From Ctenosaura bakeri (taxonomy: Eukaryota > Chordata > Lepidosauria > Squamata > Iguanidae): 64,000 nucleotides of DNA. Positions within the stretch are counted from its first letter, which is position 1; each line of letters starts with the position of its first letter. The stretch covers positions 1-64,000 of the forward strand of contig CAOLHI010002531.1 in the NCBI GenBank assembly GCA_948474755.1, read 5' to 3'. Both the position numbers and the translations under genes were made by a program. The notes below the pieces were generated by a model. That model was not told the origin of the DNA, did no database searches, and saw only the letters and a program-made list of their open reading frames with translations. This document shows positions 1 through 13,056 of this stretch, piece by piece.

Positions 1-3000
1 GCACAGTAAGCTGATTCCAGTGTGAGTCACGGCTCCACCTTTTCTCATGCACCACTTCAGGGAGAAATTTTATCTTGTTTCTAGATTTAGAACATAACTC
101 TGGCGCCACGGAGCACAAAAGTAGCACAATAAATCTTTCTTCTGCTAGGTAATTGTGAATATTAGCTACAATAACAAACCTTTCAGTATCTGGGGGATAC
201 AGGGACACATGTTACTGTAGAGCCCAAAGAATTTGAGAAGGTTCAGCTTTCTCACCTTCATACAACTCCACTTTATGTGCGCAGTTCCCACCCTTCAAAA
301 TGCCTTTCGTTAATCCTTAGTCTTTGATTAGCCCAGTCATTTTCTGGTATTTCTGAGATATCTGTAGTTCTCAAAAGATCCAGCTGCTGAATGATGGTAG
401 AGCATTGAAAATCACTAAGGATTGTAGGATAATCAAGGTAAGGCAGATCTATCTCATGAAAGAGTCAGGACCCTGTCTGGAATGTACTTGAAATTACTAT
501 AGGTCTGAGCCAGCCCTAGTCATTATAAACTAGAGATGAGGGATGATGGAACTAGCCATCCAGCAGCATCTGGAGAGCTACTCAGACCCATCTGTGATCT
601 GAACCAGTGTTTCTTAAGATATCTGATATGGGAATGCTTACCACAATTTAGTTAGCCCAATCCTGATCCATTAATAAATCCAGAACTAGGAAAATGTGAC
701 TTCAGGCAATCCAGTTCCCAGTCAGCAAATCCACTAGCCATGTTGGATGGGGGATTTGGGGAATTCTACTCCAAAATAATTTTTCCAAGCACCAAGTAAA
801 GGCTGGCCGTGGAGTTTGCAGCTTGCTGCTTGTACAAGAACTTTGGCTATATACCTGGCCATTTTTACTTCTCCTGTTGCCTTAGATCAAAACTGGGAAA
901 CCTTTTTTGGTCCTCCTGATTTTCTTGGACAGCAACTCCCATTAGACCTCAAAAGTAACAAGAAGATGATGGGAACTGTAATCTAACAGTATCCTCAGGG
1001 CCACAGCCCTGTGGTTCTTCCCTCCTGCATGAATTTTACTGATGTATTTGTCTCTCACCCTATATTACAAGGAGAAGCAACCTGGCACCCTACACAAGCT
1101 TTTGCCTGCCGTTCCCATAATCCCCAATCAGCATGGTCAAATAATAGGGGCTGTGGGAACTATAACCCTTTTTGCACCAGGTTCTGGCTTTCCTTCCTTC
1201 CAAGTGACAGACAATGCTCCACCCCCTTCTAGAATGTGAATGGCGAAAACATCTAACCTTTGGCCAGTGCTTCATGAGATCTCAGAGGATAGTGAGTACC
1301 ATCCTGTCCTCCTGGAGGAATTTATGGTAAGGAAATTCCCTTTCATTTTTATGTATTGCAACAGTAATATGATGAATCACTGTGACCTGATGTATTTGGT
1401 AATGGCATCAGCAAGTCTGGCACATGACAAAATCATAAACTATATCCTGGTTACAGTTTCTGTCGCAGGTTTTCTGGGACAAGGTGAGGCATGATCTTGA
1501 CGCATTGTTGAAAACATTTACAAGACCTCCTTGTGCAGTCAACGGGTGGTAGAAGGAGAAATTGTATTTCAGTGGTGAGACACACAGTTTGAATGAAGAA
1601 GTTCCCAAATCAATCACTAGCATAAGCAATTTTTTAAAAGGCTTTAATTGCAGTTTAACCTGAAAGATCTCTCCCTGAGGCCCTGGAAAGTTGTTTTCTG
1701 TTGACAGTCTCAATCCAACATCCCCTCAATATAATGTAAATATCCACATGCAGACCTATGCTATGCTGAGCCATATACCTGATGCAAGGGTCGGAAAAAT
1801 ACTTGACTACCTCCCCATAGCACAAGGATTAGAGAAGAGCTGAGACACCCAGAGGACCCACACAGATCTCAGCTCTGATGTCATCATGGTATGTCTGGTG
1901 CTAAAGGTTGAGGACCACTGGCTTGGTTTGTAAAGAAGTCTTTCATTCAAAATTGGCTCTAGCAAAGCTTTCCTGAGACTATTTTGCTGTCTGAAGTGAA
2001 GAACAAGATGGCACCCTCTCCCATGTCAAGTGCAAAAGGTCGAGCTAGGCAATTGAAGTGTTCTTCTTTTCTCATACAAGCCATGAGTCAGTGGTGGCCT
2101 GGAGACCAGTGCTAGTCCACGAGTTATTGGCTGCCAGTCTGCTTCAAGTTTTCAGGAAAGAACAAAACAGTTGCAATCAATGGGCACAAATATGATGCCA
2201 GTCCCTGGCACATTAGGGGGTAAAAATCCATGTCAGATAGCTTAAGAAAAACTGTTCTACTAGACAGCAGCTATTTTGGTGGTATGACTATGCAGGGCAG
2301 GCTGCATAGTCCACAACTCTGTGCAGCAGTCTTCAAATATGTGACTCCTGAAATGGCCACCTCACTCAACCTAATAGAGGGACCAGCCCTGCCATTAGAT
2401 ACATCATTTTTCGATGCTTGAGTACCTTCTGTGTATACTTAAGTTTTACTGGGATATTTTATAGGAAACTCATAAAAGTCTCAGAAACATTGTGTAGATT
2501 ATTTCATGGTATTTAGAGATTAAAATATGGCTTGTTCATGTGGCCAATCTTTTTTCATGCAGAAGTCATTTAAACTCTTTTCAGGGCTAACATACTCTTA
2601 TTTGTCATGATTTGACAGGGAACTAACTAATCCTCCCTTACCCCACTTTTTCAACTGCTTTTAGAATGTCCCCAGTTTCTTCCCTCCTCTTCCCACCTCC
2701 CTCCTTTGTCCTCAGCTTACTTCAACTACTGCAAAGTGCGAAGTGCAAAAATGGTTTGCACCCAATTAAATCAGCAGGGTAGGGGTGGAGATGAGGAAGT
2801 GTGGAATCTTCCCAGGCTCAGGCAGAAGCAAATTGCTACAGTCTTTCCTAGCTTTTTGTGGTCTTCCTCATTGATAACTTCTGCCATCTTGACCAAACTG
2901 TAATGGTGCTTGGCTACCTGTACCCTGGTTTTCATCTGTTCAATGTTAAGAGGATATGACATAATTCAGCCAGTGGTCCATCCTGACCTAAGCATGTTTT

Positions 3001-4400
3001 CCAAGGTGGTGAAAGTCCCCCATGCATCTGAAATTCTTCTAGATGTTCTTGGATTGCAACTCCCATCACCCCTTGTCAGCATATGCAATGCTGTGGAATA
3101 ATAGAAGATACAGTCCATCATCTGAGGAGTCACAGCTTTCATACCTGGTTGTGAAGTCAGACACCAAAAACATTTAATAGCTGCCAGACTTGGCTCCACT
3201 TTGTCCTTTATGGAGTTTCTCTCTCCTCCGCTTCTTTGCTTTACTGATCATAATGTTTTTCTGTAGAGAAGGAGTAACTTGCTCGGTTTAATGTCAATAG
3301 CACAGGTGTGCCTTTAAGTTTCTTAAAGTTTCAAGTACCAAGCTGAAAACATCATTCTACTTCTGCAGGGAATCAAAATTAGCCACTCATTCTTGGATTC
3401 TTTCATTGGCCAACTCACAGCTCCCCCATACATTGTTAGAAGACTCCTTCTGCCAATTCATTAAAACAGTAACTCCCTTACAGGAGAGGAGGAAGAGTTC
3501 TGCCTCCCTGTTCTTTTGCTCTTAATTTGCAAAGCAACAGATTCTTCATTGCCAGGCTGAAAGGATGATGTCATTGAAGCCAAGCATGCCCATCTAAAAG
3601 AAAGGTGGCGACTGAAGATGAGCTGCACCTCCATCAGAATCATGAGGCCTTCTAGATGTTGCTGGACAGTAGCCTCCACCACATCTAAGTTTTGCCTGCA
3701 GATCTGGTCAACAGAAAGGAAGTTTCAGTTGTAACTTTTTCCATTTCTCCCAAACACGAAGACTTAATGCAAGGATGGTTAAATTTTTGACTTTCCAAAT
3801 ATTTTCAACTTCAGCCTCAAAAGCCCCAGCCAACATGGTCAATCTTAAGAGACTGTGGGAGCTTGTAATCTGAAACATCTAGAGGGACAGAGGTTCTTCA
3901 CTCCTAGCCTCAAACGTGGCAGAACTGAAATAGCTCTGACAAGTTACATGAATCATCTCTGAATATTCTCAAGTTTGTTCAGATTGCTTTTGATGTGAGG
4001 TAATTAAAAAATTTATGCTGTGTTTCAGCTGTTGTCTTCATGGGGACTGCAAAGTGTCACAAACAATAATTACTTTGATTTTACGTGTGGTTTAGATAGA
4101 CTTGACTTAATATAATTAACCTGAATATTAAGACTGTTAGATCAGATACCCACACCAACCACAGTGACCCTAAAATATCAATCTAGAGACCTGATGATTA
4201 CTAAGAAGGATGATGATTAAACCTGGACTACTCATCAAAACAAACAAAAACATTTTAGTTTTAAGGTCTTTATTTCTTTCTGAATGCAGGTATTTTATTT
4301 ATTTCTTTAGGTTCCCAGAGTAAGTAAACGGTCAAGTGACAATAACAATGTTGTTGGGACAGGTTCCAAATGAATAGACAACCATGACACTGATTAAGTC
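1..4400. other. Intergenic DNA, no gene seen
   Basis: No exon or RNA gene is recognisable. The block contains short palindromic repeats with the GGGAGTTGTAGTCC-like motif (around 926-1012, 1107-1180, 3035-3125 and 3820-3900) and one copy of the 366-bp CCTTCCAAC family (2606-2957). Confidence 0.6.
2606..2957 (-). repeat. CCTTCCAAC-family interspersed repeat, copy 1
   Basis: The reverse complement aligns by eye along most of its length to 58565-58930. Shared blocks include CAGATGAAAAC near the start, GTCAAGATGGCA, an ATCAATGAGGAAG-like block, a GCTTCTGCCTGAGCCTGGGA-like block and TTTGACAGG near the end. Both copies are diverged, so this is an old element. Confidence 0.7.
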
Positions 4401-4444
4401 TACAACCCTATGTATTCCTTCTTAGGAGTGTGTATATGTATATG

Positions 4445-4676
4445 TGTGTGTGTGTGCCTTTTAGTTGCCTCTGAACTTACAGTGATCCCATGAATTTCAT
4501 GGGGTTTTCTGAGGCCAGGAATCTTCAGAGGTGGTTTTGCCAGTTCCTTCCTCTGTAATATAGACTACAGTACCTGGTATTTGTTGCCAGCCTCCCATCC
4601 AAGTACTAACCAGGGCTGACCATGCTTGGCTTCCAAGATCAGAGAGCATCTGATGCCTTTACGATATTTAGGCCAT
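4445..4676 (-). mobile_element. 5S rRNA-derived SINE (5S-Sauria type)
   Basis: The right half (about 4569-4676) is the reverse complement of a degenerate 5S rRNA: CTCCCATCCAAGTACTAACC, then GGGCTGACCATGCTTGGCTT. These correspond to the 5S internal promoter region. The left half is a Sauria-SINE-like body (TTTTGCCAGTTCCTTCCTCT, TTTCATGGGGTTTTCTGAGG) ending in a (TG)n run at the 3' side. The element reads on the minus strand. It is too degenerate and too chimeric to be a functional 5S gene. Confidence 0.85.
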
Positions 4677-7099
4677 CTTCTTAGGAGGAGGTTTCCCTCA
4701 ATGTCATAGGGGCTTGCTTTTGAGAAAACATCATGAGGATTGTACTGTGACTATAACAGCAGTTACTACTTCTTGTAGTAAATTCGAATCAGCCTAGGAC
4801 TTCAGTATTGCCATAATAGCTAATGATCATTTTAAAAATAATCTTAAAAGGGTCAAAAAATGCATTCACTCTTAAGCAGGAGGGCAACTGTGGCAGGCAA
4901 GGAAGCCACATTAGCTCCCCCCTGCCCACAAAACCTCAGAAGGTTACCTTTCCTACTGCATCCCCACAAAGAAAAACTAAATAAAAAATGTTTTGCTTCC
5001 AAAGGTCTCCAAATATTCTCTATGGGGCACAGGAGCAGTTTTTATCTCCCTGGTCCATTTTGCACCCAAGAGAGGCCTTTTTTAACAAGGGGAAATAAGC
5101 AGAAGTCACTCCCTATTTCAAAAAAGGCCTCTCCTAGGGATAAATTTTGCTGGAAGTATCAAAAACATGGTAAAAATGTTCTCCATATTCCCTCGAAGGA
5201 ATTTTGAGCTAATTTTTGTTCCCTGGGGGTCCTGGTCCCCACCACTCTTAAACATTTGGGGGGGGGATAATTGTCAGGAAGAATAACACAGAGGAAGACT
5301 GAATAAGATTTATAGAAATTTGACTTCCCCCCTGTTTTTTTCTTCCTTATGTGCACAAGGATCTTTCAGCCTATCCTCATGCTTCTTTCTGGAGGGATGT
5401 TATTAGTTGAGAAGTGAAAGAAAGAGGAGAAAAAACCAAGGAACAACCTTGGTTGCTTAGGACAACACCTAAATCTGGCTGCTAATACCAATTAAGAAAG
5501 AAGACTCATTGATTCAATTGAACTTACACAGGAGTTGTCTTACTCAGTTCCCACTGATTCAATGCATCTACCCTAACTGGAAATTGGATTTAATTCACAT
5601 ATACATATATCCTGCAGATATTTATCTAAAGAGATAAATCACTGTACTGTTATTTTTGTTATTTCTTTTCAATGGGTTAAAACTTACAGTTGCTTTTGTT
5701 CATTTTCTCTCTTTTTTATACATCTTGCAATAAAAGAGAACGAGGGAGAACCAGTATAACGGAAATGATTTTTAAAAGGAAGGCGGTCTGTTTATGCCAA
5801 GTAGGAATAGACTCGCTTAGCACTTTCTGGCATCTCACATTATCAAATAAAGAGTTATTCTTCATAGAGAAAAGTGAATGTTGGATGACCTGTGCTCTAC
5901 AACAATGCATGACTACAAGGAGAGGATGTGTGGCTCTTTGTTGAAGGTGTGTCTGCTTTCAGATCAAGCAACCAGACAAAGGTAACTCCCCATAGCATTT
6001 GACAAGTGAGCAACCCAAACCTTCCTTGTACACTCTTCACAGTTTGGCAAAACAAGATTGTTGTCACAGAGCAGATTCTCAAACCCCCCTTTCAGTCCTC
6101 TTATAGAATCATGAACAATAGTCTTTTCTTCTGTTGCAATCACAGAGAAGGTGTTAAGCTGCTAGACATGTCACAAACTGATGGAAAGTCATGCGATGTG
6201 GTTCTAAATGAACTTTCCTGTGCTAAAGGCAGAAATGTATCTTGCACGTAGTTTCATGATTCTACTACACTGCTATCCAGGGCTCAGGTTTTGTCAGGTA
6301 AACCAGCTTCAGACTGAGTGAAGGATCTTGCAGAGGGAACAGGACAAAAAGGGGCTGGTATATAACTTTTTCCTTCCAGGTTATTTCCCTGTTGAAGTTT
6401 ACAACACACCACACACAATCAGTTTTTCATCTGATCTGAACAAATAGGGAGACTTGAAGATGTCCTATATATGTGTAGAAGAAAACACCCCTCAGGTTCA
6501 CCTTTTCACCTACTTCTTTCTTTCAAAATTGTATTTTTCTAGTTCTCTCAGTTCTCTTTTGGATAGCTTGATGCTCTTGGGCTCTGAAAGGAAACTGATG
6601 TATTTAACTACTACTTTTTATGTTTTCCATGTATATACTCATTATAGTTTGTAATTTACATTTTCAGAGTTTGCTAGAGACCACAGAGGAAACCCATTCT
6701 GGTGGTGCTCTGTTTGCATGTGTGTTTGTAAAGTTTGTAGAGCCTTACAATGCAGCTTTGTGTTCCTTCTTAAGCACTTGCAATTATTGTTATTAAAGTA
6801 AGATATGTTGAGGAGGAAACTTATCATCAAAAGAGAGAGAGATAACTCTCTGGTTTCATTTGTCTTTAAACAACCAAAAGATGAAAGAGTTGATAGAATG
6901 TCAATTTCTTAGTATTATTTTTTCCCCTAACCTTTAAGTGCTTAGCATTTCTTTGAAAAAATCTTCCCTGCTTGGAAAACCAAGTGTTGACTAAAACCAT
7001 AGTTAATGAAGGCTGTTCATGGTTTGAGTCACCTCACAATTAATTTAGACTGGCATTCAGTATTGGAAGCTCTGCCAGTACCAGCCTCTGATTCAGGAA

Positions 7100-7480
7100 T
7101 GAGTGAGCTTCTATCGTGCAGAGAGGGGTGCTGGCAAAAACCAAGAGTGAATTTTCACCCTCATAGTGGCAAGTCTACCAGCCACCCCTGCTGTGAAGGG
7201 CCATTAAATAGTCTTATCAGAGAGGTCTCTTTCCCATGTTGCTCCCAAACTGTGGGATGCCTTCCGCTCAGAGCTGCAGTTGGTTTCCATTCATGCTAGT
7301 ATTAGAAAGAGTGTAAAGACATATCTTTTTTATTTGGCCCTTTTAGTGATTTTTTTTTTTATTATAATCATTTCCATGTTTTACTCCTTTACATGGCTTA
7401 AATCATGTTGTTGGCCATCTGGAGAGCTACTTTTACTGGCAAGGCAGGATAAACAATATGAAGGGAAGGGAAAATTTATC
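7100..7480 (+). mobile_element. L2-type LINE 3' fragment
   Basis: The translation around 7200-7290 (CCSQTVGCLPLRA) resembles the conserved C-terminal part of L2 and CR1 ORF2, where a W.SLP-type motif is usual. The T-rich sequence after it is like L2 3' ends. The fragment is short and diverged. Confidence 0.5.
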
Positions 7481-7524
7481 TGATGGGAGGATTGGTATCA
7501 AGGGGCCAACTATTACAAGCCAGT

Positions 7525-7552
7525 CAACCCAACCCAACCCAACCCAACCCAA
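7525..7552. repeat. (AACCC)n simple repeat
   Basis: Five tandem AACCC units, interrupted at the edges. Confidence 0.9.
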
Positions 7553-7939
7553 GTGTGTGGATCCCCCTTCTAATGGCTCATCTTCCAGTCTGAGAGATCT
7601 CATTCCCCTATCCTTCTCAATTCCTAATTTCAATGCCATTTTTGGTTTAAACATTCTACCTTTCATGTACCAAGGTTTTGGAATTTAACAGAATGCCCTT
7701 TTTTTAAAAAAAAAGATCTACATTTTCAGGACCTATATAACTCTTCCTTGTACATATAAATCAATTTTCTGAAAAGGTATCCCTTTTTTCTTACTTTGTT
7801 CTACTTGTTTCTTTTTTTTCTTCCCCATTCCACTGAACTCAATCTCCAAGGAACAATAAAACACAAAAGGCTAAATCTTCTCAAATTATTGACATAGCTG
7901 CAATGCTGTGCAGCAGCAGAGGGAAATGTGAGATCCTTT

Positions 7940-8042
7940 GAATGTTGTCAGACTAAAGTTCCTATAATCTCCAACCACTGCCTATTCATGCTGGGGTTGA
8001 TGGACACTGGAGTCCAACAACATCTATAGGACCACAGGTTTC
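7940..8042. repeat. Short palindromic MITE-like repeat
   Basis: The arms are related as inverted repeats: TGTTGTCAGACTAAAGTTCC on the left, and GACACTGGAGTCCAACAACA on the right. Similar about 100-bp copies recur many times in the window, for example at 43415-43515 and 63055-63150. Confidence 0.6.
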
Positions 8043-9030
8043 TTGCCTCTGGTGCAGAGAATAGTCTGAACCAACATCAGCACAACATCTCCTGTGTAAG
8101 ATGTGTAGGGACTGTTTATCTTAGTCTGTTTAGTCTCCTACTTAATAAGTGGTTGTTATGTACTTGCCAGGAAGATTCCAGATGTCTTCCCTCAAACTTA
8201 GTGTTTCCCCTGCAGGAGTACTGGGTTTCTCCCATTTGTAATATCTTGTGAAATGTGATACTTTGCTGAGCTTAGTTGTCTACTGCAATTAGAGATTAGA
8301 GATTAGAGATAGGAGGACTCCCCTTTATCAATTGGTTTTTCCAGACCTTCCAGAAAAGAAGTATATTTCAGGAATAATCTGAAATAATTATCCCATTTTC
8401 TGTTCACTCTGATTTTCCTGTCTTTCCTGTAGGCCATCTTCTGTTAGCAATCACTCCAAGGCAGCAGTTCTTAATCTTTTCAAAGTCATATACACCTCAG
8501 AATCTAATGACAGCTATTGACCACCTTTCAAAATGTTGCACACAAATTATTTTAATGCCTTGTGAACAGCTTAACATGGCAACAGTGTACACTAGTATCC
8601 CATTCCACCTCATGTATAGTATGTAGAGTGAATGCCTTAATAACATAATTTGACATTAGTTTTTTTTTCACAAAAAGGATTTAAAAAGTATGAAACCTAA
8701 GGGAAAAAAGGCATATTCTTTTGCACCCTGTTCAAGGTCATAGAGACTCACAGACTGCAGGTTAAGAACCTCCTGTGCTAGAAGATAAGTTTGGAGAAAG
8801 ATCAGGTAAGAAAACTCAATATGACCTTAGCTGATTTTAAAATCTAACCAAAATCCAAAGGGAATTTGATCTGGATTGTAAACAGTTCACTCTTTTGAAG
8901 CTGACATGGCTACTTTCTGGGAAGACAGGACCACTTGACAATAACATTACTGATTTCTAGGGCTACAAGGAATGTGATTGTCACAGATATCACAAATGGA
9001 TAATGTTGGCAACACCTCTAGCGACAACCC

Positions 9031-10575
9031 TCATAGAATCATAGAGTTGGAAGAGACCCCAGGGGTCATCCAGTCCAACCTCCTGCCATGCAGGAACACA
9101 CATCAAAGCATTCCCAACAGATGGCCATCCAGCCTCTGCTTAAAAACCTCCAAAGAAGGAGACTCCACCACACTCTGAGGCAGCATATTCCACTGCCGGA
9201 CAGCTCTGACCATCAGGAAGTTCTTCCTGAGGTTCAAGTGGAATCTCCTTTCCTGCAGCTTGAATCCATTGCTCCTTGTCCTAGTCTCTGGAGTAGCTGG
9301 AGCAACTGGTCAACCAGTTACAAGTTCACCTAAAAGTAGCCCTGTCCAGGCCACATTTTACTAGCTTCTTTGCAAGAATGTCATGGGGAACTTTGTCAAA
9401 GGCCTTACTGAAGTCAAGATATGCTACGTCTACAGCATTCCCTTCATTTATCAAGCTTGTAACCCTATCATAAAAAAAGATGAGATTAGTCAGGCATGAC
9501 TTATTTCTGAGAAATCCATGTTGACTTTTAGTGATAACGGCATTGCTTTCTAATTACAAATTGAGTGTTTAATTATCTGCTCTAGGATCTTTCCTGGTAT
9601 TGATGTCAAGCTGACCAGGCGATAATTATTTGGGTCCTCTTTTTTCCCCTTCTTGAAGATGGGAACAACATTTGCCCTCCTCCAGTCTGTTGGGACTTCC
9701 CTGTTCTCCAAGAGTTCTCAAAGATTATTGTGAGTGGTTCAGAAATGACTTCTGCCAGTTATTTTAATATCCTTGGATGTAATTCATCTGATCCTGGAGA
9801 CTTGAATTCATCTAGTTTAGCCAGATATTCCTGTACAACTTCTCTAATTATTCTGTGCTGCATTTCCCCTACTTCCTCCCCTCCTCCCCTCCCCCCCCCC
9901 CGGTTGAGTACTTCTGTCTTTTTGGGAGAAAACTAAGGCAAAGAAGATGTTGAGTAGTTCTGCCTTCTCTCTTCCCCTCGTTAGTAATTGGCCATCTTCT
10001 CCACACAGCGACCCTATCATTTCCTTGTTTTTCCTTGTTTTATTATTTTTAATGTCTCTGGCAAGCCTGAGTTCATTCTGCGCTTTAGCTTTTCTGACCT
10101 TCTCTCTACATCTCCTGGCTATTTGCTTGAATTCCTCTTTGGTGGTTTCAACATTTTTCCATTTCCTGTACGTGTTTCTTTTAACACTTAGCTCAGCTGA
10201 GAATTCTTCAGTCAACCATTCCAGTTTCTTTAGACACCTGCCATTTTTCCTCTTTATTGGCACAGTTTTCAGTTGTGCCTTCAGGATCTCACTTTTAAGA
10301 AACTCCCATCCATCATGGACTCCTTTCTCTTTCAATATTCTTGACCATGGAATTTCAGCAAGTAACTCCCTAAGTTTACAGAAATCAGCTTTCTTAAAGC
10401 TTAAGATGTATATCTGGCTACACTTGGCTTCTCCTTCCCACTGAATGACAAACTCCAAAAGAACATGGTCACTCCTCCATAAGGATCCCACCAACTCCAC
10501 CTCATCAACAAGGTCATTCTTGTTAGTCAGGATCAGATCTAAAATAGCTGATCCCCTCAAAATAGTCAAAGACCC
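9031..10575 (-). mobile_element. CR1 LINE, internally deleted
   Basis: The low end carries the CR1 3' terminus (ATAGAATCATAGAGTTGG on the plus strand). Reading the minus strand upwards, 9100-9300 encodes the ORF2 C-terminus (NGFKLQERRFHLNLRK-like). The segment at about 9345-9700 encodes reverse transcriptase pieces (PIFKKGKKEDPNNYR and AFDKVPHDILAKKL) and 9844-10569 encodes the segment between endonuclease and reverse transcriptase. The rest of the reverse transcriptase is missing at about 9295-9345. Stops break the frame at several points, so it is dead. Confidence 0.9.
9844..10569 (-). pseudogene. CR1 ORF2 fragment between endonuclease and RT
   Basis: An open stretch of 241 codons belongs to a dead CR1 LINE. 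Visible family blocks are [16 protein letters not shown] and SDHVLLEF (end of the endonuclease), [17 protein letters not shown], a W..EFSAEL block, [20 protein letters not shown] and [14 protein letters not shown]. The first few residues are chance sequence and the last part, rich in G and R, comes from a low-complexity C/T run at 9876-9901. It is not a host gene. It lies between the terminal fragment and unrelated sequence and has no start of its own. Confidence 0.88.
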
Positions 10576-11974
10576 TCACACAATTTTTCCTCCATGAAAG
10601 GATCTGGCGAAAATGGTACTAAGAGAGGTTCTGAATAATCTGAAGGAGATGAGACACTTCTCAGCCAAAAATAAAGATAGAGAAAAAGAAGTCTTTTAAT
10701 TGTTGGAAATCATGCATAGTTAGGTTGGAGATAGAGGATCATTTTTTGAAGCACAATTTCCTGCAGAGTTGATGAATGAGGTTAGAAGTGAGTTTGTTTG
10801 CTTATAAAAGATCAGCGTGATTCCAGCACAATCTATCATCTAAGCTCTCTTTTTTCCAAGTTGGTAGAAAAATGAAGTTCATCATAATGGTCATATGAGT
10901 TTACTAGTCTGGGACGATTTATAGATAGTGAAGGAAAACATAACTTTTGGGAACTTGCCTCAAAATAAATCATGATGATTTCATGGCTTTTTGACAGATT
11001 AATTATCCAGAATTACATTTAACTGCATTAATCCACATAGAGTAATCCATAAAACAGGAATGGGGATGCTGTGGCCCTTATTATATTGTTGGAGTGGAAT
11101 TCCCATCAGTCAGACTGACTATATAAATGTGTATACACACACATATGCACAGATGCAGTAATAGCGAAGCACTCAAACATTCATTCATAATTTACATATT
11201 GAATGATGTAATTAATTTCATTTATTTTGTTCCCAGTGCAATAAATCATCTCAAATTTAATATTGTTTAATGACCAAAATTGCTTTGATGAATAACTTTT
11301 TTTTGTCATGAATTTTTGTTGGACTAATTTTTTGTTTTGTTTTCTTTTTGTTTAAAAAATTGTGTGATTGTTGCTATTTGATTTAGGTATATATGTATTA
11401 TTGTTAGCCACTCTTTCAGGGTGGATAGTGCAAGTGAAGCACTACAAATAATTTTATGAGTAGATAAATTTCCTTGAGCGCTCCTAGACTTATGAAACAT
11501 ACACACTGTTGTAACTGAATCTCATTTCAGAGATACTGACCTGAATCCAATTGTTGCTTCCAACTAGAATAGACACACTGAATCATTTGAACTTCCATTA
11601 AGTGTTGGTTTCCAAGTTTCCATTGAGTTAAAGGGTCTACTCCAGTTGTGTCTAGCAACTGGATTTCAGGCTTTTAAAAAAGAATCAGAAATTGTTATCT
11701 AGTTGTTTCTTCTCTGGGCAGAGACGTTCTTTGAAAAAACCCTGGCCAAGTGTCAAATCCTATTGGAGTCTGCACACCAGCCAGATAATGATCTCCAGGT
11801 TTCAGCTTGTATCTGTGGAGCCAAGAGTTTAACATTTGCACTCATTACGGCGGTATGATAACACAGTTCTTTGTCCAATGGCATTCTCTGTTTCTTCCTG
11901 AAAAGCAGAATTAGAGGTGCAGCCAAATTTTGTTCTGTTTTGTAAGGACTTGACTTTCTGTCACATATCTAGGA
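10576..11974. other. Intergenic DNA, nothing recognised
   Basis: AT-rich unique-looking sequence with one weak palindromic repeat near 11060-11115. No coding or RNA signal was seen. Confidence 0.5.
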
Positions 11975-12235
11975 GGATAGAATCCTAGAAGCATATGACC
12001 ACAAGGGCCATTTGGTCCACCCCCTGGCATGCAGGAATACCCATCTAGAGCACTCTGGAAAGAAGAAGAAGACCACCAAGGAATTCCACCATCCTTTAAG
12101 GCAGTTTACTCCACTGTTGAACAGCTCATATAGCTTAAAAAGTGCTTTCTAATGTTTAGATGGAATCTCTTGTCTTGTAATTTGAGTCTCTTGGTTCATG
12201 TTCTAGTCTTTGAAGTAGCAGAAAATAAGTATGCT
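11975..12235 (-). mobile_element. Old CR1 LINE 3' fragment
   Basis: The plus strand reads GGATAGAATCCTAGAAGCAT, then a GGTCCACCCCCTGGCATGCA block, then AGATGGAATCTCTTGTCTTG. This is the same order as the CR1 3' ends at 9031 and 13057 but more diverged. Confidence 0.75.
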
Positions 12236-13056
12236 CTTATTAACTCTACAGTTATTTCCCTTTGCATCTATGCTGTGGATTTCTGCTTTTGAAACTGGCA
12301 TGTTTTGAAACTGTTTAGTACTAGGAGGTAGGAAAAGGTTGCACTGCAAACAGAGAACAGGAAGACACTGGAGAGAAGAAATTTGACTTCTGGGAACACA
12401 GCATTTTGGAAAGATGGTATTTTAGCTGGTTACTGTGTTGTTTAGGTTGAGAGAATAATTGAGCTTTGCTGGGGTTTAATTTTTCTTAGTCTCTTGAACT
12501 GTTCGTTATACTATTCCTGTGAATAGTGCAATGTTAATAAGTTAAACCAGTACATACAACATAGCTGCTACATGGAGGTCATTGTTCTGTTGAAAGGCTT
12601 TATCTCTGTTATCTCAGTTTTTAAAAAGTTCACCGTTTGAGATATCAAATAGCTTTTGAAGCCACTACTCTGAAAAATTCAGGGTGCCAACAGATCATTG
12701 AATTAGAGAGAGTAAGAGAGAGAGATTTATATAATTGCAATATGTCTAGATGCAACATCAAGAATGTTATAAAAACATAAAGAAAAGATCTGGTCAGTCA
12801 GGACTGAGGCCTATCTATTTCAGCCTTCAGTTCCCATAGTAGACAATATATCCATTGAGAGATATCCATTGGAAGTGCACAAACAGAAGGGAACTCAATA
12901 GCATCTTCCAAATTTTCAGATAACTTTTCAGAGATATTGGGCACTCTTAGCTAAATCTGTAGAACAGAGGTTTACTATCATGCATTACATTTTTAATTCT
13001 GCATTTTCTCCAAGAATTCTGGGAGGTCTATATTATTCCCTCCTCCAATTTGCTCC

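Larger units (their letters stand above)
4680..9030. other. Intergenic DNA, old repeats only
   Basis: Nothing gene-like was found. A truncated L2-like fragment near 7.1-7.5 kb, an (AACCC)n run at 7525-7552 and a 100-bp palindromic MITE near 7.94-8.04 kb are the recognisable items. Confidence 0.6.

Noticed and set aside
4569..4676. 5S rRNA gene
   Set aside because: It is a diverged 5S-like head fused to a Sauria-type body, so it is a SINE.
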